NCBI GenBank assembly: GCA_029582265.1 | Contig: CM055831.1 | Span: 30,504,189-30,568,188, forward strand | Length of the DNA stretch: 64,000 bases | Source: Zoroaster sp. YZ-2022 | Lineage: Eukaryota > Echinodermata > Asteroidea > Forcipulatida > Zoroasteridae | Direction of reading: 5' to 3' | Translations under genes and position numbers: made by a program | Part shown: positions 47,925 through 63,255 of the stretch, piece after piece | Position numbering within the stretch: position 1 is the first letter of the stretch | How the letters are laid out: every line of letters begins with the position of its first letter | The notes under the pieces: generated by a model | The model's input: only the letters and a program-made list of their open reading frames with translations | Database searches by the model: none | Told to the model about the DNA's origin: nothing

Positions 47925-48850
47925 AGGGAAGGTACAACATTGCTTCTATGAGTATGTTTTCTCTCTTTGAATCAAGATATACATTGAAGGGAAGGTACAA
48001 CATTGGTAATGTTGGCCAAACTGCTTATATGAGTATGCTTACTCTCTTTGAATCAAGATATACATTAAAGGGAAGGTACAGCATTGGTAATTAAGTAAGA
48101 CTAATTGTGGTGACACCATGTGGAATCTCAATTGAGTAGTAATTAGTTCTGAAAAGAACTGGGGGTACAACTCGACGTTTCGATCAGTATGCTCTGATTG
48201 TCCTCAGGAGAATGCCGGACTCTGGAAAATGCTGCTGCTTAAGTAGACTGCTGGAGGATCATCCCATGAATGGATGCTGGAGGATTAGTTCGTTGAAGCA
48301 CGCAGGCGGGAACTGTGAGACTATGAGACTAGGATCCTAGGGGTTGGGGGAGAGTGTGTGCTCACTGAACTGAATCAGTTGTTAACAAGCACAGGGGATA
48401 TACATTAAAGGGAAGGTACAGCATTTGTAATGTTGGCCAAATTAGATATTGAAAGGAAGGTACAACATTGGTAATGTTGGCCATCTGCTTCTGTGAGTAT
48501 GCTTACTCTCTTTGAATCAAGATATACATTGAAGGAAGGTACAACATTGGTAACATTGGTAACGTTAGCAAAACTGCTTCTATGAGTATACCTACTCTCT
48601 TTGAATCAAGATTATACATTGAAGGGAAGGTACAACATTGGTAATGTTGGCCAAACTGCTTCTATGAGTATGCTTACTCTCTATGAATCAAGATATACAT
48701 TGAAGGGAAGGTACAACATTGGTAATGTTGGCCAAACTGCTTCTATGAGTATGCTTACTCTCTTTGAATCAAGGTATACATTGAAGGGAAGGTACAACAT
48801 TGATAATGTTGGCAAAATGCTTCTATTTGAATCAAGATATTTACATACAC
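47925..48850. repeat. 81-bp minisatellite, second copy, with insertion
   Basis: Matches 21236-22160. The hammerhead-like insertion is at about 48093-48395. Confidence 0.85.
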
Positions 48851-49301
48851 ATTAGCAAACCAACCTGTGACATTTTAAGCTTACTACACTGTGTCTTTAA
48901 CTCTCCTATACATGGAGGCCACTCCGAACCACCAAATTATGTTCTTAAGCAACTTTCAGTACATGTACAAGCGTACTGTCCTTTCCAAGTAATCTTACAA
49001 AATCAACTGTGTGCCACCCAAAGTCACTGTAAATGTTTGAACATATTAGTATGGCCTGCAATGTTCTAATTTTGTTTCCATGGAATTTCTGACTTGACTC
49101 ACAATGGCGATTTTTTAATCGTGATTTAATTTTTTAATAGCGATTTGCTTATATATTGATAAGTTAAAAAGGTTCTCGATATCTTAAGCAAATAAAATAA
49201 GGTATCACAATATTGGATATTATCGTGTTATCGCCCAAACCTACTATTGGTGAAGATAATTACTTGAAAGCTAAACTTGATGTGTAGTTTGCAAAAAGTA
49301 A

Positions 49302-50207
49302 CCCTCCTAGTACGGCTGTATGCACTTTAGTGGAAGTTATAGAGGTCAAAACCAGTCAACTTCCTGTTTTGATTGTTGACCCAAATGTGCACACAGGGGC
49401 ACTTTTGACTGTTTTTTACTGTCATTTTGACCACCCTGAAACAATACCAAACAATGCTTTTAATATTAAAAAAAAACAGTTGACTCATTTTGACCTGTAA
49501 ATGTACTCACTACACGTAAGGTTTGACAGTGTTCGACTTTTAAAGAAGCAGTATCGTCATGATATAAACAGGGCATGGAATCGGAATGCTAGTTTTAGAT
49601 TAACAATACCCAACATGATAAGGTCATATTAAATCTTAAACTAGGACATCAATTCCATGTCCTGTCGAAAGTCTGCTCTAATCATGACAATACTGCCCCT
49701 TTAAGTGCACTAGACATGCCTTGGCAAGTATATCAACATTAATCTTAAACTAGGACATCAATTCCATGTCCTGTCGAAAGTCTGCTCTAATCATGCCGAT
49801 ACTGCCCCTTTAAGTGCACTAGACATACCTTGGCAAGTATATCAACATTAATCTTAAACAAGGACATCAATTCCATGTCCTGTCGAAAGTCTGCTCTAAT
49901 CATGACGATACTGCCCTTTATGCACTAGACATACCTTGGCAAGTATATCAACATTAATCTTAAACAAGGACATCAATTCCATGTCCTGTCGAAAGTCTGC
50001 TCTAATCATGACGATACTGCCCCTTTAAGTGCACTAGACATACCTTGGCAAGTATATCAACATTAATCTTAAACAAGGACATCAATTCCATGTCCTGTCG
50101 AAAGTCTGCTCTAATCATGACGATACTGCCCCTTTAAGTGCACTAGATATATCTTGGCAAGTATATCAACATTTTGACTGATTTTGACCCTTGTAGTAGT
50201 AGGAGGG
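49302..50207. mobile_element. piggyBac-like MITE (b), second copy, with 109-bp satellite
   Basis: Same nested structure as 22624-23536. The five 109-bp units run from 49643; the third has a short deletion (CTGCCCTTTATGCAC). Confidence 0.75.
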
Positions 50208-51168
50208 TTTACAGTTATCCTGAAAACAAAATATTCCTTTTGATGCATTTTCATTTTCGAGAATTCCGAAAACTTCATTTCCTTTTCATGACTTATATAC
50301 TTTTAAATACATTGAGCTGAAAACTTAGTCCCAGGTTGGTTGTTTAACATATACCTTGAATCAAAGTAAAGATTACACAGAGGAGCACTATAGTCTTGCC
50401 AATGGACAGACCCTCTAGTTCATTTGGAGGACATCATTGGCCCATCAGGTCAAAAAAAAAGTCTCAGCGCGTCAGCATCTTTAATTTTCTTTTTTTTTTC
50501 AAAATTGCTGGATTGATTGGAATACCGCCGTGCTGTTTGTTAATTGACTTTTTCACATTGGGGTCTGATGTGAACATCTGGCCAATTTGTGCAGCCTCTC
50601 TTAGCCATGTGTCACATATTTCACTGTGGGAAAAAAAAAAAAAACAATTACAGAAAAAAAGCACAACACCGCACCAATTTTGAAGCCGACCCGTGACCAG
50701 AAACCAGAGACTTTTTTGGGCCTATTTAAACTTGACACCATTGGTGTTCTTTTAACACCCAGTATTGGATGGGTATACTTGCTGGGTATATAGAAGACAC
50801 TGTAACAGAAGACCTGTTTATACAATATACATTCTATAAAAACACAAAATAGCAAACTGTATTATAACAATGATAAATAAACAATAATGTAAATAAATTT
50901 ACATGAAAATGTAGGACAAGTTTCATGAATGAAATATCACTCCAAAAATGGGCTATTGTCTCAGAAGTAGCTTATGAGTGAATGAAGAAAATGTCACAAA
51001 CAAATGGTTTATTTTTCATTGGTGTGGATCCTCTGATGACTTCTTAATTATTTGCTTCCATATGAAAAAAAAAGTTACTACAGAAACCACAGACAAATGG
51101 TTTCTCATTGGTGGATCCTGTGGTCATTTTTTGTGAGAAGGATATTTAGCACAATGTTACAACCCAAG
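50208..51168. other. Unit 4 3' flank, second copy
   Basis: Matches 23537-24503. No gene; relic fingers near the right end. Confidence 0.5.
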
Positions 51169-51497
51169 TCATTTATTAGTGTGTACCCTCCGATGACATC
51201 TTAGATTGCTTCCACAGGAGAAGGATTTTCCACAAATGTCGCAGACAAAATGGTTTCTCATTGGTGTGGACAATTTGATGCGTTCTTAGTGAGCTTCCTT
51301 GGGTAAAGGATTTGCCACAAATGTCACAGACAAATGGTTTCTCATTGGTGTGTACCCTCTGATGACATCTTAGATTGCTTCCTTGTGAAAAGGTTTTTCC
51401 ACAAATGTCACAGGTAAATGGTTTCTCATTGGTGTGTACCCTCTGATGACATCTTAGATTGCCTCCTTGTGAGAAGGATTTTCCACAAATATCACAA
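51169..51497 (-). pseudogene. Truncated zinc-finger fragment, second copy
   Basis: Same fragment as 24504-24830, about four fingers without a gene start, fused to gene D's relic 3' flank (51498-51751). Its presence in both copies shows the fusion is real and not an assembly join. Confidence 0.8.
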
Positions 51498-51751
51498 GTT
51501 TCAAGAACAAAATACCTCTCAAAAAAAAAAAATCGGCTATTGTCTCAGAAACTAGCTTATGAACGAATGAAGAAAATGTCACAAGCAAATATTTTTTTCA
51601 TTGGTGTGGATCCTCTGATGACTTCTTAATTAGTTGCTTCCATATGAAAAAAAAAGGATTTACTACAGAAACCATAGACAAAGGGTTTCTCATTGGTGGA
51701 TCCTGTGGTAATTTATTTGTGAGGATATTTAGCACAATGTTACAACCCAAG

Positions 51752-53034
<1,283 letters not shown>

Positions 53035-53693
53035 TGGATGACTTGTGATTCAGGTGGAGAACACAAAGAATCAAACGGCTTGTCATTGGTGAAGACTTTC
53101 TGACTCAAGTAGCTTTCTACAGGAAAAAATAAAGGTAATTAATAAAATATTTATTGAGGCAGGAATTCGATAGTATAAGAGCAGGGTTGAAATTTCCCCA
53201 AGACCACTAGCCCAAGTGGATTAACAGAATGACTAACTAGATCTACTTGGTTTGATAGTCTGGGGGCTAGTGTACAAATATAAGAAACACATCATCACAA
53301 TTTAAAAAAATTGTTTTTGCTGACAGTGCAAGAAAGTTCTTTGGCATTTTTACTATAAACTTTTTCGAATGAGGTTGAAATACAAACATACATTCATACA
53401 TAAACACAAGAGTGAGCAGAAGTTAGTGTCCTGGGACCAGACAAATGATTACACATGAATAGACAGACTGAGTAAAAAACAAATGTAAAAATGTCTGTAG
53501 AGAAAGAAACAAATGATAAAAAAAGGAAAAAGTAGTCATTCTTTGAAATTGGTTAGATATAATAAAGTATTCTGTTTATGATCTTATCAATTTCAATGAC
53601 AATTTTCCATAATGTTGTCATAATACAAACAAAACATTCAAATTATTATCAAAAAAATTCCCACCCAATAATATTCCCTTTAACCTCCTATGC
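53035..53693. other. Gene D 5' flank, second copy
   Basis: Matches 26369-27020, with the conserved AT-rich element at about 53134-53158. No other gene. Confidence 0.5.
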
Positions 53694-54058
53694 CCAGGCT
53701 GAAATTTGGCCCAGTAAGCACCGCACCCACAAGACAGTCACTTGAGTATTTTTGGTTGCATTGCCAATTGGTAGGTCAAACCACAGAGTCACACAGAGCT
53801 GTGTATGTACTTTGTACTGTCGAGTGGTTTTGGTTTGACCTATCCTAGCCACATGTCCTTGCATTTATTTGAGTGCACTGCACAAAGTCAATGGGTTGGG
53901 AGTTACATACAAATTTTGAGTGTCTTTGATTGGTTTTGGTTTGACCTCCTATCACAGCCACATGTGCTTGCATGTATTTGAGTGCACTGCACAAAGTCAA
54001 TGGGTTAAGAGAGACATACAAATTTTGAGTGTCTTTGATTGTTAAACCTATAGGAGGG
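53694..54058. mobile_element. piggyBac-like MITE (c), second copy
   Basis: TTAA flanks at 53690-53693 and 54059-54062. The left TIR has lost one C (CCTCCTA). Confidence 0.8.
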
Positions 54059-54162
54059 TTAATATGTTTAAAATTAACTGATCGACGGTAATCAAGTTTT
54101 TAACAATAAATTGCATCAATTTAAATTCAGTTAAAACTATAATTAAATGCAAAAAAAGATCT

Positions 54163-54240
54163 GTACGTACGAGTTGGCATACGTACGAGTTGGCATACAT
54201 ACGAGTTGGCATACGTACGAGTTGGCATACGTACGAGTTG
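54163..54240. repeat. 16-bp tandem repeat, second copy
   Basis: Same GTACGAGTTGGCATAC repeat and following TGACGTCA as at 27505. Confidence 0.8.
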
Positions 54241-57133
54241 ACGTCACATAAAGTACAAGTTTACGTGAGTACGAGTTGGTAAATGTACGACTCTAGGAGT
54301 GTTAATGTGTTAATGTGTAAAAGTAGTCAGCAACTCGTACTGTAGTAGCCTTCTGGCCGTGCTATGTCACCGAGATTTCAGGTCCTCTTAATTATTTCAT
54401 GAAATTGTGTGTCACACGCCACATTCTTATAGCACAATTATATCTATAACCCTAACCCTCCAGGGTATTTTGACTAGAAACCCTGCCAGACGCATCAGAT
54501 TGCATCATTTGTCAAAGTGACTTGGCTGCAGAGTGCAGCAAAGTGCAGCTGTGCATTTTGCTGCGTGTGGCAGTCAAGGGTGTATAGTGTATATCAGTGT
54601 GGTACAAGTACCATGCAAATTCCATCAGTATGCACCCGTAGATGCATCAAAAGTTGCTGGAGGTAGTAGGTTTTCTTGGTTGCTGGGAAGGTTTTGTTTG
54701 GCTTTGAATATTTGAAACAAAATATCATCACTGCCTGTTCTTTTTTATGTTTTCCTTTTGTTTACATTCTTTTCTGGGTTTTCTGCTATTGAACTCAAAT
54801 TTACCTTTGAAATAATCCATTTGGCCATACATGTACAATGCATCATCCCAGACTGCACTATGAAAGTAGAGTGAAACCCGAAACAATAATTTCATCATGT
54901 TAGTAACAAATAATTCACAAAACATTCGTTGTTTTTTTCAATCCGCCATCTTGAAACCAAGCGTAACTGATCACAAACTTCGGTTCACGTTTGGTCAGAA
55001 CAATGACGTCATCGCAGCACAACCGAACTCGTGAAAACGCTTAACCAATGACCAAAGCCCAAACATGTTTCTGGTTACAGTCGCGAAAACGCGCCCCTGG
55101 GGTCTAAAGTTTGGACCAAACTCTCAAAATACATAACATTTCCCTTTTTCCTCAGTACTACGAAACCTCAGCAATCGAAATACACATTAAAATAATGATT
55201 TACGCTTATTTTCTTTTAAAATGTAATTCATAATTATACATTCAGTAATATTCACCTGCGAAAATCACCCCCAATAAGCCTTTTCAGAATTGTGCGCGCA
55301 ATGAATTATGGGAGTTGGGTTTTGGAAAAAAAGTGAAACGAACGCACATGTTTGTGCACAAAGTCAATGGAGGATAAAGGTGGTCGGCCAGAAATGGACA
55401 GGTTTTTTTTAAACGTATTATAGCAAAATTATATGGACAATAGAGATTTTTTTTTAGGAAATCAGTTAAAAATTGATATCCCCCGAAAATTACGCAATTG
55501 GAGGAATTCTCAGCTGATTTCTGGATATAAGGCAGCGGTGGGGACGAGCAAAATGTGTGCAACTTGTTTCTGTTGAAAAATGTTTTTAGGACTATTCAAT
55601 GAAGGAAATATGGAAACTGTATAATATCATGCATTTAGTAATTATAATTCCCATTTTTATAATTTTGGGAAAAACGAGCCCGTGAAAATGATCCTATATT
55701 GCTGTCGACTAAAGCTGGCGATGGAGAATTATACTTTGAAATTAACTTGGATTTAATAAGTCTTAAGGTAGGTAGATTCATGGAAATTTCAAAATGTTCC
55801 AATTGCTTTGAACTTGATATCATCTTAAAGATTTGCAATAAAATGATAGGTCTCCCACCTTCATACGGTCACCTGAACACAACTTGTCGTAAAATAATGT
55901 ATACATCACAAAATATAGCCCTTTTGATATGCATAATGGGTGAAAATCTTGTCACCTTTTTTTTTAACAGAGTACTTATATTTTTCACAGAATCAAGCAA
56001 GCACAGGATGCCACTGCCTTAACATCTTTCTGTTCATTGTTTTGTTGCATTAGATAATAAATAATACCAAAAAAAAAGTGAAATACATTGTTTTAAAAAA
56101 ATCAACTACACAAATTTGCAGAATAAAATTTATCTCATTCAGGTTGCAGTTTATTTTAGAAGTAGAATTACTTTTCCGAAAAGTAATTTCAGTTTATTTT
56201 AGAAGAGTAAAATTACTTTTCCTGAAATTAATTTTCTGAAATTGATAAGCAATCTCAGAAAGTTTACTACTTCAAGTTTTACCCCCATGTTAGATAATGG
56301 AACAGCCCACTCTGTTACCTACTTACATACAGCCAGTAGCATGACCCATTTTGATAATAGGTAACATAATAATAATAGTCCCCAATCCCATTGACAAACC
56401 ATGTAAAAAAATAAACCCTTGCAAATATCGTTTTTTTTTTGTGCTAAAACGTTTACTGAAGATACAAAGTTTTATTAAGGTACATAGAATCTGAAAATCG
56501 CATTTTTAATCTTCTTACAAGTACCCTTATTTTACTATCAACTTCCAAAATCAAAGTTGTGCAAAACTTACCCTGAAATCTATGTTTTTTTCGCCGAATG
56601 TGAAACTTTTTCGCGATCTTTTTTATGTCAAATCATGCACAAAGTAATGCTGTATCGGAAGATGGCATTATCGCCTGATCACCGGGCTCTTAAAATCAAT
56701 ATCAATCCGATTAACGACAATTACATGCACGGCCAGGATTTCCGTTCGGCGAGTGACACAGTCACACACACAGAGTCCAAAAATAGCATATCAGGAATAG
56801 CGCCGCCAACGGCAGGTTCTGTGAATCTTCCTACTTAAGGAATTGTGCGCGCAATTAATTATGGGAGTCGGGTTTTGGAAAATTACATACAGCTGGTAGG
56901 CCATACCCGTGACCTCTCACCATTGATTAATGTTTATTTCGCTGGTGGCCAGGGAGTTCACGAGCGAAAACCCATGGCCACATATTTTTGTATGGTAAGC
57001 CAAATGCAAAATGGTGTGTTGCATGGACTTATGTACCAAAACGTATGTGCCAATACGATTTTATTTAACAAACTTAATTATTAAAACAGTATATAAAAGC
57101 CTCAAATCTTACAGTATTAAACAAGATTTTAAC
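54241..57133. other. Second copy of 27581-30490
   Basis: Contains the exon-like segment at 54805-54857 and the YY1/CRE/CCAAT cluster at about 54943-55050, both as in the first copy. The frame around 56635-56838 is open as in the first copy, with no family match I can name. Confidence 0.4.
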
Positions 57134-58628
57134 CCTTGTATACATGCAGTCTCCAAAATGCTGCAAAAAAAAGAACTGCTAAGTACACAATGCTTTTTGT
57201 GTGCATGCCTCAAAATATTGCATACTGTACACAAGAATGGTAGATGGATACCCCAAAATGCCCCTGGGTATGGGACAAAAACCAAACTGTTCTGATCGTC
57301 ACACAGTCGGTGTATACCGCAAGTTACTGTACTGGTTTATTTCAAGTTAGCCTTGCAATGAAACAAAGCAGGTGGCTGCTTCAGTTTACCTCATCTCTCT
57401 GAAGAGCCTTGGGCTATGCCATTAATCATTAGATAAGAAGGTGTGTACCACAATATGTCCCAGTTGAGACATTTTGAAGTATGGGTCCACTTGGTAAAGA
57501 ACTACACTGATAATAGGAGGGTGTGCATGCCTCAAAATATTGCATACTGTACACAAGAATGGTACATGGATACCCCAAAATGCCCCTGGGTATGGGACAA
57601 AAACCAAACTGTTCTGATCGTCACACAGTCGGTGTATACCGCAAGTTACTGCACTGGTTTATTTCAAGTTAGTGTAACACTGGAATTATGTTACCGGAGC
57701 TGGCCGATGTAGTTAGGAAAGTATATAGTGAAGACAAATAAGACACTCCGTTGAGACTTCTCTTTGGGCTAAATACAGGATTTTATTAATCTTACTGTAG
57801 GGCTATACAAAGAGGTACACTTGTAGAGAGGTAGTGTAGAGTACCAGAGAGGAAAGCAAGACTGACCCAGAGGTTGATACATGGCATTTATATATACACA
57901 AAACTAGTCACTGACATGATCAGTGAGTGTAGTCTAATACTAGGGAAAAGACATAAAATAGTATGGCCAGACAGCTAGTCTGTTGGGGTGCCCATTGACA
58001 GGATTTATTAAGATTAATGGGTACTATAAGAAGATGGACCTGTACATAAGTTAATTTGATAATAGGACACCTGTTTTCCGGTGTAATACTGTGTGGTCTG
58101 TAAGACTGTGTGGTCTTACAAGATTGTAGTTTACATTAGCCTTGCAATGAAACAAAGCAGGTGGCTGCTTCAGTTTACCTCATCTCTCTGTAGAGCCTTG
58201 GGCTATGCCATTAACCCTCCTACACATTGAAGCCACTCCCAACCACTAAATTCTGTTCTTTAGCAACCTTCAGTACATACATGTACAAGCCTGCTGTCCT
58301 TTCCAAGTAATCTTACAAAATCAACTGTGTGCCACCCAAGGCCACTGTAAATGTTTGAACATATTAGCATGGCCTACAATGTATCAATGGGAGACCACTT
58401 TACCCTGCAATCTCAGTGGTGTGACAGTGCACAGAAGGGTAACCATAGGAGGCCACTGGCAACAGCTAATGGCTTGGAGTGGTCTGAATGGGTTGTTTCA
58501 AAAATTGCACTGATTGTAGGAGGGTTAATCATTAGATAAGGTGGTGTGTACCACAATATGTCCCAGTTGAGACATTTTGAAGTATGGGTCCACTTGGTAA
58601 AGAACTACACTGATAATAGGAGGGTTAA
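57134..58628. mobile_element. Composite TTAA element, second copy
   Basis: Same structure as 30491-31982: solo LTR at 57673-58135 with TTAG flanks, and MITE (d) at 58215-58524 with TTAA flanks. Confidence 0.75.
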
Positions 58629-58799
58629 TCGATGGAAATTAGAAAATCTGAGTTACATAATTTGTTCGAATATAAAAACTGTTTTCATAATTTGTGATTT
58701 TATACTCAGCAGAGCCATATAATTGGGATACGGCCACATGAGATCAGTGGATACGGCTCTGATACTCAGCAGAGCCGAAAATTTATACTCGGAATGGTG

Positions 58800-59530
58800 T
58801 ACGTCCAACTCGGCCCATCGCCAACTCGGACCACCAACTCGGACCACCAGCTCGGCCCATTTCCACTACCAACTCGGACCAAGTGCTTACCAACTCGGAC
58901 CAAGTGCTTACCAGCTCGACCCCATCTCCCTTACCAGCTCGGCTAATTAGCGCGGTGCATCCTGTGATCATAGTGAATAGGATTCACCTGTCAAGACATC
59001 AGAGTGATACTAGTACTTGGTGATGAAGTGCTAATTAGCGTGGTAAAACATTCAATCTGCCTCAGATTTGCAGGCAGGGTTTATTTTAAAGCCATACAAT
59101 TAAAGCAAAATGACACGTCGAGATAAAAACATTGACCAATAAAATCTCACATTTAAATATTTTTTCAATCAACCAAATTTATATTATTAAAACACTTCGT
59201 CAGTTTTTATTATCTTGCGCCTGAGAAGACTATAAAAACAATTTGTTCATAAATCGCATCAATTACATCAATCAATTACAGTTAAACGTCTATCTACTAA
59301 TACGGCTCCTACACGAGGAAGCAACTTTCATCTCAAATTTTTAAAAAATAACTGAAAATAAAGTGATTTCGGCTTAAATAATGCCTTTTATATACATGTA
59401 TTTTCATTATTTTAAAGGTTGACTTTAAAACCCAGTAAACGGGAGATGGGGCCGAGCTGGTAAGCACTTGGTCCGAGTTGGTAGTGGAAATGGGCCGAGC
59501 TGGTGGTCCGAGTTGGCGATGGGCCGAGAT
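58800..59530. repeat. VNTR hairpin, second copy
   Basis: Left arm 58800-58937 (two 21-bp repeats) and inverted right arm 59445-59527, as at 32157-32912. The right arm is better preserved here. Confidence 0.7.
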
Positions 59531-59550
59531 GACCGGTATTCCTCAGAATA

Positions 59551-60672
59551 TGATGGCGCCCTCGTGTAACACCGTTCAGGCTAGTTTGTCTGGGGAGTTT
59601 TTGCAAATAAAAGGTCCCTGGATTTTTATTGTCAGTGATCGTCTGAAGGTCAGGAATTGGACATTTTACTGGTATGCAAATTTTGTAGGATACTTTCGGC
59701 GAATGAGAGTGAGTCAACACGTGGATTTTTATGATTTTTATTTTTATTAGTGTTATTTTGTTGTCGCAGTTTTTAAAATAATAATTTTTTAGCACAAAAT
59801 CTTTATTACCCAGATACGAAAATTGGTAAGTTTCATTAACAAATAGGCCTATAAATGACGGGAAAAAACAAAACAAAACCCGACCCGAGATTTCAACACT
59901 TTTAGGTCGGTCGGTGGAGGGCAACTCAACATTTTTTTTTGTTGACCTTATCATCAAAATATTTTCCCCCAAGTCTTTAAAAAAAATTCCCACCCAAATA
60001 ATAGGCTTATTCTCTCATTTAATATGTTTAAAATTAACCGATCGACGGTAATCAATTTTTTAAACAATAAATTCGAATCAATTGAAATTCAGTAAAAAGT
60101 AATGCAAAATCCGTAGGCCTACGAGTTGGCACACGTACGAGTTGACGTCCCGTAAAGTACGAGTTTACGTGAGTACGAGTTGGCAAATGTACGAGTGTGT
60201 AAAAGTACGAGTTGACTCGAATTTATTGCTGGGCTGTCACCAAGATTTTATGTCCTCTTATTTCCTGAAATTGTGTGTCACACATCACATTTTTATAGCA
60301 CAATTATATCTATAATGTAATAGTATAATATTCATATACTGTAAATGTAATCGTAAAAAGCAATTTGTCGCACAAAATTCTTCATTTTGAAATACTCACG
60401 TGGCGAAATAACCTGCTTGGATGTTGGACCCGTTCATCAGGCTATAGGGCCGGGGTACGGTCCGCGCGCAGCATGCAGAGCTAGCCGTAGTCCGAACATG
60501 ATGGCGCCCTCTTTCGTGTACCACCGTTTTGGCTAGTTTGTCTACGTCTTGTGAGTTTTTTGCAAATAAAAGGTCCCTGGATTTTTATTGTCAGTGATCG
60601 TCTGAAGGTCAGGAATTGGACATTTTACTGGTATGCAAATTTTGTAGGATACTTTCGGCGAATGAGGGTGAG
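59551..60672 (+). repeat. Duplicated promoter/first-exon-like block, second copy
   Basis: Blocks at 59551-59712 and 60500-60672, each with ATGATGGCGCC near the start and a GTGAGTC donor-like end. The frame FLQIKGPWIFIVSDRL is open in both. A 16-bp-type repeat array (60119-60215) separates them. An NRF1-like TGCGCATGCGCG occurs near 60778 in this copy only. Confidence 0.4.
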
Positions 60673-62116
60673 TCGACGCGTGTGTTTTTATGATTCTGGC
60701 GCTCGGGAGTTGAACAAATTAATTTTAATATCACTGGTGGTATTCGCACACTACACGTGTACTGTACAGATGGAAATGCGCATGCGCGCAAACTTCCAAC
60801 AGTTCCGGCCCTGTGCGTGAACGTTAGCCACCGAAGCATAAACAAGTGGGAAATATCACCATTTTCAGGTAAAATTTTACGTACTCAAGGGTCCAACGAC
60901 CATCATGAGATTACATAAAAACAGAAAGTGTTCTTTAATGGGCAAAAATAGTAAGGGAAATTATGGAAAAATGCATCATTTTATATCGGAATGGGTTTGG
61001 GGAATAAAAGTTGTAAACAAACCCAAACGCACCGTGGAGGAGAAAGGTGATCGGTAAGATCATGGAGGAAGGAAAACAGAAATCAGTTAAAATATAAACA
61101 CTTTTATAATTAAGAAAAGAATTAATTTCCCCTCAAAAATACACAAATGGAGGAATTCTTAGATGATTTCTGATCCCCGGGTGTTGACAACCATATTTTA
61201 GTCTTTACAGAGCATTTTTTTTCTTCTAAAAAAGGAGTAACTTGCAGATAATTTTCATCATATTTAAAAAACAAATAAAGCATTATGGTCAATCCGTGGT
61301 TAGGCCATGAGAATGAAAGTCATAGATTTGCATCCTCCGCCCGCATGTCCCGAAAGCTCCCGCCTAAATTTTTCATTATTTGCCCAAAAAATCATTATTT
61401 GCACAAAAAAGGTATTTCCACCAAACAAATTTAGTTCCAAATCATCCACATCAGTAAAACGAAGTTTTTACCAAATTTCCACCAGTATGTGCGCTATAAT
61501 CATTTATTTATAGCACATGTTCTCTTAATACACGTCTTAGTCCCGCGTACGTCGTTCACAAAAAAGGTCGCATCGCGCTAAAACTGTTTGGTAAACTCCG
61601 TCCGATCCGCACCTGCAACTGTACCACCCTTCACATGCACAACACGTTCGCAGTTGAGCCTTCGTATCTTATGCCTGTGTGTGCGGCCCGCACGTATAAT
61701 GATGCACGTACGTACACAGGCGACCATACATACAGCGACACGCACGTGCACAGGAATGTTCAATCTCCTCTCCCAATAAAGATGTGCAAAACAATAAAAA
61801 GAGCCTTAATGACCAAAATTCTCCTTGTTACTCCTCTTTTACCCTTCACCCTTCCCTCTCTCTCTCTCTCGCAGGTAGAAAGCATGTACACAACGTGATT
61901 AAGAATACGTCAAATTAGAAGAAACATCTTGTGATTGCGCTGTTATTAATGATCAATGGAAATAATGAATAATGAATAATGAAAAAAAGCCTCATGTGTT
62001 TTCGAAATTTCCCGGACGCAAATCTATGACTTTCATTCTTTTGGCCTTAGTCCTAATACTTCTTCCGTTCACAGTCTCCTATTTTTAGAATAATTATGTA
62101 ATTTGTCATAAATAAG
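60673..62116. other. Second copy of 34013-35470
   Basis: No gene recognised. The acceptor-like CTCTCTCTCGCAG is at about 61863-61875. Confidence 0.4.
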
Positions 62117-62435
62117 TTCTGGTGTTAGCAGCAGAATGTGGGTTCGAATCCCGGCCGTGACACTTGTGTCCTTGAGCAAGACACTTAACCATAATTGCTT
62201 CTCTCCACCCAGGGGTTAAATGGGTACCTGTGAGGGCAGAGTTGGTTGATTAGCCCTATATGCGCTGTAATGGCAGCAATTGAGCTGTATACTCCCCAGG
62301 GAGCTGAGAGTGGTTTCAGGAATGATTTATGAGCCTTATGAGCAGGGGTAATAATATAATGCGCCTTGAGCACGACTCAGTTGGTGGATACGTGCGCTAT
62401 ATAAGTCCACACATTATTATTATTATTATTATTAT
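62117..62435 (+). mobile_element. tRNA-derived SINE, 5'-truncated, second copy
   Basis: B box GGTTCGAATCCC near 62141, CTCCACCCAGGGGTTAAATG body, GCGCTATATAAGTCC and an (ATT)n tail. Confidence 0.82.
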
Positions 62436-63255
62436 AAAAATGGCCCAATATCATGACCTAGGGTCCTTAACTGCCAACATAGATTATTTTGGACACACTA
62501 GGCCCTGAAAAAGTGCTCCAAATTTGATTTCAAGCATTTAAAGGCCTTTTTCCAAAATGGCTGCTTTTCAGTGTGGGAGTTTTCACAAGTATAGAGGGTG
62601 GTTTCTATTGGGATGAGAATAACTCAAGGGAAGCCTGGACTTTCCTCAATAAATTGAGAAGAAAATAAAGGTTATATATCGATCAATATTTTTCCTTTTG
62701 GTTTTAAAAGCTGTACGACTTTTTAATAATATTTTGTATTTTGTATTTAGCATTGTTTGCTATGAGAGTTTATTTGCCCATGGGGTGCATCCTATATTAA
62801 AAATGGTGGCGGCCATGGTTTGTACTTTGTTTTGATGGTGGGATTTAAACACGTGCTTTTGTTTACAGTATTAGTATGGCTGACAATAAATGAAAAATCT
62901 TTACACATTAAATGGTCTCATTCAATATCCTTGTATTTCAGGTCTTTATTGGATGAATACAGTACTGTTACAACAAAAAGGTATGTGGAATTGTGAAATT
63001 CATACCATCCCATAGTCTGCATACATGTGCTCTTTGTTGGCTACTGTTTATATTTGCCATTTGGTCCTGTGTTTACAAAAAATACCTTTTTCTTCATTTA
63101 TACATATCAAATCAGGTTTGAATTTTAGAAAAATGTTTAAACAAGTTTTCTGTCCTTCATTTATGAACTTTAATAAAATCTGATGACTGGTATACATGGG
63201 TAACTGAGGTAAAACTTCTAGCCAATAGTTTTATTGTGGTTTGCTAGTTGTAAAC
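62436..63255. other. Noncoding stretch
   Basis: Second copy of 35788-36604. No gene is supported. Confidence 0.4.
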